Assembly (NCBI RefSeq): GCF_007993035.1
Contig: NZ_VOOS01000004.1
Coordinates: 62,001 to 126,000, forward strand
Length of the DNA stretch: 64,000 bases
Reading direction: 5' to 3'
Origin: Vicingus serpentipes
GTDB taxonomy: Bacteria; Bacteroidota; Bacteroidia; Flavobacteriales_E; Vicingaceae
Part shown: piece after piece, positions 59,255 to 64,000 of the stretch
Layout: each line of letters starts with the position of its first letter
Numbering within the stretch: the first letter of the stretch is position 1
The notes under the pieces: model-generated
Databases searched by the model: none
What the model was told of the DNA's origin: nothing
The model's input: only the letters and a program-made list of their open reading frames with translations
Position numbers and translations under genes: made by a program

Positions 59255-60301
59255 TTATATAATTAGCATGGCATCACCATACGTGTAAAATCTATACTTT
59301 TCTTTAATAGCTTCTTTATAAGCTTTCATTATTAAGTCATAACCTCCAAATGCACAAGTCATCATCAATAATGTTGAGTAAGGTGTGTGAAAGTTTGTAA
59401 TCATTGCATTAGCAATATTAAAATCAAAAGGAGGGAAAATAAATTTATTCGTCCATCCATCATAAGGCTTCAACTGTCCATCAGAAGAAACTGAAGACTC
59501 TATGGCTCTCATAGATGTTGTTCCAACAGCACAAATTCTCTTCTTTTTTAACTTAGTAGCGTTAACTAAATCCGCGCACTTTTGATCAATATGAGCCTCT
59601 TCTGAGTCCATTTTATGCTTAGTTAAATCTTCTACCTCAACCCCTCTAAAAGTACCTAACCCAACGTGTAATGTTAATTTAGCGAAATTGATTCCTTTTA
59701 TTTCTAACCGCTTCAATAAATGTTTACTAAAATGTAAACCAGCTGTTGGAGCAGCTACTGCTCCCTCATTTTGAGCATATACAGTTTGATATCTATCTGC
59801 ATCTTCAGGAACAACTTCTCGTTGAATATATTTAGGTATTGGTGTTTCTCCTAATTTTTCAATAATAGCTTTAAATTCCTCATAAGGACCATCAAATAAA
59901 AATCGTAATGTTCTTCCTCTTGATGTTGTGTTATCTATTACTTCTGCAACTAAATCATCGTCACCAAAATAAAGTTTATTTCCAATTCTAATCTTTCTAG
60001 CAGGATCAACTAAAACATCCCAAAGCAGACTCTCTCTGTTTAATTCTCTTAATAAGAACACTTCAATTCTAGCTCCTGTTTTTTCTTTATTTCCATACAT
60101 TCTTGCAGGAAAAACTTTTGTGTCATTCATGATTAACAAATCACCTTCATCAAAATAGTCAATCATATCCTTAAAAAGTTTATGTTCTATTTCTCCGGTA
60201 TCTCTATGAACAACCATCAACCTCGATTCGTCTCTTTCTTGAGCAGGATGTTCAGCTAATAATTCTTCTGGTAGGTCAAATTTAAATTTGGATAATTTCA
60301 T
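59255..60301 (-). CDS. queA: S-adenosylmethionine:tRNA ribosyltransferase-isomerase
   Basis: QueA transfers and isomerises the ribosyl group of SAM to make epoxyqueuosine in tRNA. The 348-residue protein has LIAxHPA-like [14 protein letters not shown] at the start, [11 protein letters not shown] near residue 60, [11 protein letters not shown] near residue 190, and [16 protein letters not shown] near residue 305. It is 25 bases upstream of the four-helix-bundle gene and ispD on the minus strand. Its promoter (60330-60359) is a good match. Confidence 0.96.
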   Translation of the reverse strand: MKLSKFKFDLPEELLAEHPAQERDESRLMVVHRDTGEIEHKLFKDMIDYFDEGDLLIMNDTKVFPARMYGNKEKTGARIEVFLLRELNRESLLWDVLVDPARKIRIGNKLYFGDDDLVAEVIDNTTSRGRTLRFLFDGPYEEFKAIIEKLGETPIPKYIQREVVPEDADRYQTVYAQNEGAVAAPTAGLHFSKHLLKRLEIKGINFAKLTLHVGLGTFRGVEVEDLTKHKMDSEEAHIDQKCADLVNATKLKKKRICAVGTTSMRAIESSVSSDGQLKPYDGWTNKFIFPPFDFNIANAMITNFHTPYSTLLMMTCAFGGYDLIMKAYKEAIKEKYRFYTYGDAMLII

Positions 60302-60329
60302 GGTATAATTTTACTTGAAAATAAGGCTG

Positions 60330-60359
60330 CAAATGTAATAATATATAAACAATTATCAA
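60330..60359 (-). promoter_or_regulatory. promoter of the queA unit
   Basis: On the reverse strand TTG (60357-60359), a 19-base spacer and TACATTTG (60330-60337) match the Bacteroidota consensus in full. The box lies 28 bases before the queA ATG. Confidence 0.7.
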
Positions 60360-60398
60360 GTCTATTTCTTTCAAAACTAACTACTGATAAACGATAAG

Positions 60399-60426
60399 CA
60401 GAAAAGCCACTTTTACAAGTGGCTTT
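60399..60426 (-). terminator. intrinsic terminator after hemD
   Basis: A perfect 10-bp stem (AAAGCCACTT at 60403-60412, complement at 60417-60426) with a 4-base loop follows the hemD stop within 6 bases on the reverse strand. The T run is short (TTTTC), so termination may be partial. Confidence 0.7.
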
Positions 60427-60431
60427 AAGTA

Positions 60432-61187
60432 TTACTTTTTTGCTTTATTTACTTTCTTTATATAAATTTCTAAAGCTTTTGTCATTGATGGTGCTTCTGA
60501 AGTAGGTGCAGAGATATCAATATTTAAGCCTGATTCTTCAGCTGCTTGGGCTGTAGTTGGTCCAAAAACAGCAATACGAGTATTGTTTTGTTTAAAGTCA
60601 GGAAAATTTTGATACAAAGATTTAATTCCTGAAGGGCTAAAAAAAACTAAAATGTCGTAATTGACATCTTTTAAATCTGATAAATCGCTACAAACTGTTC
60701 GATACAATGTTGCAATTTGATAATCAAATCCATTCTCATCCAGTAACGCTGGAATATTTTGTCTTAGAATATCAGCACTTGGTAATAAAAATTTACAATC
60801 TTTTTGTTTTTTAAGTACTGTTATTAAATCAGCAAAAGTTTGCTGTCCAAAAAATATTTTTCGTTTGCGATAAACAATATATTTTTGAAGATAAAACGCC
60901 GTAGATTCAGAAATACAGAAATATTTCATATCATCAGGAACCTTTACTCTCATTTCTTCTGCAGCTCTAAAGTAATGATCAACAGCATTTCTACTGGTAA
61001 AAATAACAGCATTAAAATCAAGTAAATTAATTTTTTGAAGCCTAAATTCTTTTGCAGGGACACCTTCAACGTGTATAAATGATCTAAAATCAACTTTCAC
61101 TTTGCAAGTATCTGCCAAATCAAAATATGGCGACTTTTCCGTCTCTGGTTTTGGTTGAGAAACTAAAACACTTTTTACTTTCAACAT
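60432..61187 (-). CDS. hemD: uroporphyrinogen-III synthase
   Basis: HemD cyclises hydroxymethylbilane to uroporphyrinogen III, the branch point to haem and to siroheme. The 251-residue protein follows the diverged HemD pattern: KSVLVSQPKPE at the start, VIFTSRNAVDHYF near residue 60, and LVFFSPSGIKSLYQNF and AVFGPTTAQAAEESG near residues 175-215. Sequence conservation in the family is low, but these segments and the neighbour DUF4271 agree with the usual Flavobacteriia arrangement. It provides the substrate for cobA of the sulfur operon. Confidence 0.9.
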   Translation of the reverse strand: MLKVKSVLVSQPKPETEKSPYFDLADTCKVKVDFRSFIHVEGVPAKEFRLQKINLLDFNAVIFTSRNAVDHYFRAAEEMRVKVPDDMKYFCISESTAFYLQKYIVYRKRKIFFGQQTFADLITVLKKQKDCKFLLPSADILRQNIPALLDENGFDYQIATLYRTVCSDLSDLKDVNYDILVFFSPSGIKSLYQNFPDFKQNNTRIAVFGPTTAQAAEESGLNIDISAPTSEAPSMTKALEIYIKKVNKAKK

Positions 61188-61224
61188 CTCCCTATCTGTT
61201 TTTTAATTTTTAGTCGAAGTAGTC

Positions 61225-62181
61225 TTAATTAAAGATAAAAAACTTGCTTAATACGACTAATGGTAAAATTTCAAGCGTGCAAATGTACAAAATAATATAT
61301 AAAACAAAAAAATTGTTTTGCTTTCCAATAATAAATAATCTGAAAATTCTAGCTAAAAAAATGAGTGTAAAACTTGGTAAAATAACATAGTTAAACACTA
61401 CATCAAACGAGATGGTAGAGAAAAAAATAAATGCCAAACAAGGAAGTAAAATTACTCCAAACAAATAGTTGTATATTAGCGTGTTATATGTGTAAGTTGC
61501 TGATAAATCTACACGAGAAAAGATAGCAGATATTACAACAACTGAAATAAATTTTACACCGTAAGTAGCTAAAATAAAAATGGCCACTTTAACATAAAAT
61601 CCATCAGTTATTGTATTACCAGTTTTAAAAATTAAAAAACTAACAATTAACAACAACAATCCAATTAAATACAATACGAACAAGCTCAAGTTTACTCGAT
61701 GAAAAAATACTTTTTCTTCCCTAACAACTTCTTCAGCAGCTTGAAATGAAAATATAGATTTAAAAATTTGATTAAATCGTGTTGAACTGAAAGCCTTAAC
61801 AAACCCTAACAAACCAAAAGCTATTAACAATAATATAGTTTGCCATGAAGTATTTATTGAATTATTTATAGCAGGAGAATATAGCAACTCTTCATCGCTT
61901 TTGTCTTGCTTTTGAGTAGCTATAGGGCTTATTTTTCGTGTTGGTATATTATCAAACCCTTGATTATAGAAGTTTGTATCTATCTCTGAATAATTTGAGT
62001 CAGAAACTAACACTATAGACTTCTTAGTTAAAACCTTATTGTTTGAAATTTTAGAGGGAATAATTAAAGCAGACTCATCTTCTATTTGAAGCAATTTTAA
62101 AGTATTAGATTTTAAAATAGTATCAACATTGTTTTGTTGAAGTATAGAATCTTGTTGCTGGTATGTCTGATTTATTTTCAA
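61225..62181 (-). CDS. DUF4271 membrane protein
   Basis: This 318-residue protein has about six to seven membrane segments in its C-terminal two thirds (residues about 110-315), typical of DUF4271, and is encoded next to hemD, as usual in Flavobacteriia. The first 105 residues are hydrophilic, Gln/Ser/Asn-rich and contain no recognised domain; they may be a long cytoplasmic or periplasmic tail. The exact start is uncertain because the N-terminal tail is poorly conserved. Function unknown. Confidence 0.82.
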   Translation of the reverse strand: MKINQTYQQQDSILQQNNVDTILKSNTLKLLQIEDESALIIPSKISNNKVLTKKSIVLVSDSNYSEIDTNFYNQGFDNIPTRKISPIATQKQDKSDEELLYSPAINNSINTSWQTILLLIAFGLLGFVKAFSSTRFNQIFKSIFSFQAAEEVVREEKVFFHRVNLSLFVLYLIGLLLLIVSFLIFKTGNTITDGFYVKVAIFILATYGVKFISVVVISAIFSRVDLSATYTYNTLIYNYLFGVILLPCLAFIFFSTISFDVVFNYVILPSFTLIFLARIFRLFIIGKQNNFFVLYIILYICTLEILPLVVLSKFFIFN

Positions 62182-62211
62182 TATGATACAAAGATATACT
62201 ATTCCTCTTCA

Positions 62212-62248
62212 ACAAAAAAAGCCTTTCTTACTAACTAAGAAAGGCTTT
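62212..62248 (-). terminator. intrinsic terminator after the ExbD genes
   Basis: A perfect 13-bp stem (AAAGCCTTTCTTA at 62218-62230, complement at 62236-62248) with a 5-base loop is followed on the reverse strand by TTTTTTTG. It starts about 22 bases after the exbD stop. Confidence 0.92.
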
Positions 62249-62269
62249 AATTATAAATTAAACTTTATA

Positions 62270-62746
62270 TTAATCTAAAATTTTATCAGTTTTTTTAGTT
62301 GAGTAGTTAATTTTTAATGCGTTAACTTTTCTCAACTCTTGCTTTACTTCTGTTACAATACCCATTTTAGTATCTTGATCTACTTTTAATGACCAAGTAA
62401 CTAAATTACGCTCGGCCTCATCTCTTTTATCTTTTTCCATTTCAACGAATTGAAAAAGATCTTCTTTAGTTGCAAACGCATCATTTAGCTGAATACGAGG
62501 TGCAGTACCGAATGAAGCTTGTAAAGATTTAATAGGTTCACCAATGTAAATGTAACTTACTAATGATTTACGTTCTAATTTTTCAACTTCAGTAGCCTTT
62601 GGTGTTACCACCTTAACTTTTAAAGTTGTTTCTCTCATAGTTGTGGTAACCATAAAGAAGAATAAAAGCATAAATACAATATCAGGTAAAGCGGCAGTGT
62701 TAACTGCTGGTTGACTTTTATTTCCTTTTTTTCTAAATTTTGACAT
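62270..62746 (-). CDS. ExbD/TolR-family biopolymer transport protein (second)
   Basis: This 158-residue protein has a short basic cytoplasmic N-terminus, one membrane helix with the proton-relay Asp in LPDIVFMLLFFFMVTT near residue 21, and a periplasmic domain. ExbD couples the proton gradient, through ExbB, to TonB-dependent outer-membrane transport or to related machines. It overlaps the first ExbD gene by one base, and both follow a MotA/TolQ/ExbB gene. The periplasmic domain is 100 or so residues and lacks known partner motifs. Confidence 0.92.
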   Translation of the reverse strand: MSKFRKKGNKSQPAVNTAALPDIVFMLLFFFMVTTTMRETTLKVKVVTPKATEVEKLERKSLVSYIYIGEPIKSLQASFGTAPRIQLNDAFATKEDLFQFVEMEKDKRDEAERNLVTWSLKVDQDTKMGIVTEVKQELRKVNALKINYSTKKTDKILD

Positions 62747-63348
62747 TAGTTAGCCCCTCCCACAGCTTTAGGTTCAGCCTCAGAAATTCTTTGAGGATAA
62801 ATTGCTTTAATTGCTTTGTATTGTTGTCCTATTAGCTCTGAAGATTCAGATTGAGCAACTAGTTCGTCATAAGATTTACCAAACTTCTGATTAGCTAATT
62901 CATTTCTCAATTCACTATATGCACCAATTAATTCATTTTGAACTTTAATGTACATCTCATAAGAAGTCCCATTATCATTCTGTAATGAAATAATTTGTTT
63001 AGAAACTTCCATTTGTCCAAAAACAGGAACTTCTTCTATTTTAAACTCAGGCATTTCAGGATTGTTTTTATCTCCTTTGATAAATTCCTTTGCTTTTGCT
63101 CTCAATTCAGATACTTGAATGTAATCTCCTTCTACTAATAGTTGGTCATTTGCATTTACCAAAACCTCAAAAATATTACGTTGCTTAACATCAATATCTT
63201 CTGGATTATCCTCTGGTGGAGGTGGTAATTTTCTAATTAAACCTGTATCTGTATCCATCGTAGTAGTTACCAAGAAGAAAATCAAAAGCAAGAAAGCGAT
63301 ATCCGCCATCGAACCGGCATTTATTTCAGATATTTCTCTTTTAGCCAT
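62746..63348 (-). CDS. ExbD/TolR-family biopolymer transport protein (first, long)
   Basis: This 200-residue protein has the ExbD pattern: a short N-terminus (MAKREISEINAGSM), a membrane helix with the Asp in ADIAFLLLIFFLVTT near residue 16, and a periplasmic domain of about 165 residues with an inserted helical region (residues about 125-180) not seen in short ExbD proteins. It pairs with a second ExbD one base downstream and with the ExbB homologue upstream. The longer periplasmic part may contact an unusual TonB-like partner. Confidence 0.9.
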   Translation of the reverse strand: MAKREISEINAGSMADIAFLLLIFFLVTTTMDTDTGLIRKLPPPPEDNPEDIDVKQRNIFEVLVNANDQLLVEGDYIQVSELRAKAKEFIKGDKNNPEMPEFKIEEVPVFGQMEVSKQIISLQNDNGTSYEMYIKVQNELIGAYSELRNELANQKFGKSYDELVAQSESSELIGQQYKAIKAIYPQRISEAEPKAVGGAN

Positions 63349-63357
63349 ATCAGGTTT

Positions 63358-63768
63358 TTATTTTAACATTTTTGAAACTTCAGCAAATATTACAGCACCA
63401 ATTGCTCCGGCACCCATAATGTAAAAAGCGATTAAACCAGTTTCTGATTGTTTAGAAGTTGAACCATCAGCTAATAATACACCATCAAGTGTGAAATATT
63501 CTTCACTACCTGCAAGTGCATAACTAATACCTACAACAACTAATAAACCAACCACTCCAATTAATGCATTTTTTGCTCCTTTCGGATTTTGTGCCATTGT
63601 TAATACTGGAAATACTACAGCTGTAAGTGCAGCGATTGCCAATAAAACATAGCACCAAGTAATTAACAAACCTTCTGAAACCACACCAGCAAAAAACAAT
63701 ACGCTTAATACTGCTGATAGTCCTAATAAGGCTATTAATATTGTACTAAATAACTTATTGTTACCCAT
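63358..63768 (-). CDS. small membrane protein in the ExbB/ExbD operon (136 residues)
   Basis: This protein has about four hydrophobic segments (near residues 8-28, 35-52, 68-85 and 112-132) and no signal peptide cleavage site. It lies between an ExbB-like gene, ending 8 bases upstream, and the first ExbD gene, 9 bases downstream, all on one strand, so it should be part of the same energy-transduction complex or its assembly. I do not recognise a family. Similar small membrane proteins occupy this place in other Bacteroidota exb operons. Confidence 0.7.
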   Translation of the reverse strand: MGNNKLFSTILIALLGLSAVLSVLFFAGVVSEGLLITWCYVLLAIAALTAVVFPVLTMAQNPKGAKNALIGVVGLLVVVGISYALAGSEEYFTLDGVLLADGSTSKQSETGLIAFYIMGAGAIGAVIFAEVSKMLK

Positions 63769-63776
63769 GTTGTTTT

Positions 63777-64000
63777 TTATTTATTTGATAATTCGTTTTT
63801 AACTAATAAATCAATTAAAGAAATAGAAGCATTTTCCATGTCATTAACTAAGCTATCTACTTTTGCAACGATATAATTATAAAAGATTTGAAGAATAATT
63901 GCAACAATCAAACCAAATACAGTTGTTAACAAGGCTACTTTAATACCATCTGCAACTACTGCTGGAGAAATATCTCCCGCTGCTGCAATCGCATCAAAAG
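63777..64000 (-). CDS. MotA/TolQ/ExbB proton channel family protein, C-terminal part
   Basis: The last 73 residues of this gene are visible on the reverse strand; the start lies beyond the window. The segment IAAAGDISPAVVADGIKVAL leads into a hydrophobic helix (TTVFGLIVAIILQIFYNYI) and a charged tail ending in LVKNELSNK. This is the conserved end of ExbB/TolQ/MotA channels, where GIKVALLTTxxGL is typical. It is the first visible gene of an operon with a small membrane protein and two ExbD proteins, forming an inner-membrane motor for outer-membrane or envelope processes. Confidence 0.9.
   Translation of the reverse strand, partial: FDAIAAAGDISPAVVADGIKVALLTTVFGLIVAIILQIFYNYIVAKVDSLVNDMENASISLIDLLVKNELSNK

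Noticed and set aside
1-64000. tRNA or rRNA genes, CRISPR arrays, insertion sequences, phage genes, toxin-antitoxin pairs
   Set aside because: No cloverleaf-like spacer, repeat-spacer array, transposase or integrase was seen. The YwqK-like lipoprotein is sometimes called an antitoxin but has no toxin partner here.

Overview
The window is a gene-dense chromosomal segment of an AT-rich Bacteroidota, most likely a marine-type member of the Flavobacteriales. The evidence is a DUF4271/hemD/queA block, DUF6427 and DUF6341 neighbours, rplM-rpsI-rpsB-tsf-pyrH-frr in order, a lysyl-tRNA synthetase with the long C-terminal tail seen in Bacteroidota, and a type IX secretion C-terminal sorting domain. 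Start codons lack Shine-Dalgarno sequences, and several promoters fit the Bacteroidota pattern (TTG, about 20 nt, TAnnTTTG). I found no tRNA, rRNA, CRISPR array, insertion sequence, phage gene or integrase. Almost everything looks like core genome.

Layout. 1-5.4 kb (minus): a truncated universal stress protein; fabH-accB-accC for fatty-acid initiation; a DUF177-rpmF unit ending in its own terminator; an M42 aminopeptidase. 5.5-7.5 kb (plus): an RluA-type pseudouridine synthase and a Sua5-type threonylcarbamoyl-AMP synthase. 7.5-16.9 kb (minus): a ten-gene sulfur operon, metX-hom-sir-cobA-sirC-like-cysH-two YeeE halves-OsmC-metZ. A strong promoter, a SAM-I-type riboswitch, a 41-codon leader ORF with three consecutive Cys codons, and a pair of mutually exclusive hairpins precede it. 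This is the most interesting locus in the window. 17-20.5 kb (minus): dnaG, a MORN-like lipoprotein and a polyprenyl synthase. 20.5-28 kb: a TPR/SpoIIE phosphatase, a UPF0104-type membrane protein, an ArsC/Spx-like protein, an EamA transporter, yicC-gmk-nadD and DUF6427. 28-32.5 kb: ribosomal proteins, EF-Ts, UMP kinase and ribosome recycling factor, with clear terminators. 32.5-39 kb: a GH3-family protein, a DUF1573/VWA protein, dxr, a glycosyltransferase, DUF1697 and an LpxL-like acyltransferase.

39-43.5 kb (plus): an SDR, DUF302, a haem-binding-domain protein, an ArsR regulator and a secreted pentahaem cytochrome with a T9SS tail; this looks like a small extracytoplasmic redox module. 43.5-46.4 kb: trmB, TfoX-N, an alkyltransferase-like protein, a Mrp/ApbC ATPase without its CxxC motif, and a NifU-C protein. 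46.4-57.6 kb: gpsA, lysS, tatD, ansA, two unknown exported proteins, polA, rlmN and an amidohydrolase. 57.6-64 kb: a coiled-coil secreted protein, ispD, a four-helix-bundle (IVS-like) protein, queA, hemD, DUF4271, and an ExbB/ExbD energy-transduction operon cut by the window edge.

The sulfur operon reads as one pathway: thiosulfate or sulfate-derived sulfur is imported and reduced to sulfide, siroheme is made for the sulfite reductase, and the sulfide is fixed on activated homoserine to give homocysteine. Its leader region appears built to sense both SAM and cysteine supply. All functional calls come from reading translated sequences and motifs; no database search was run.
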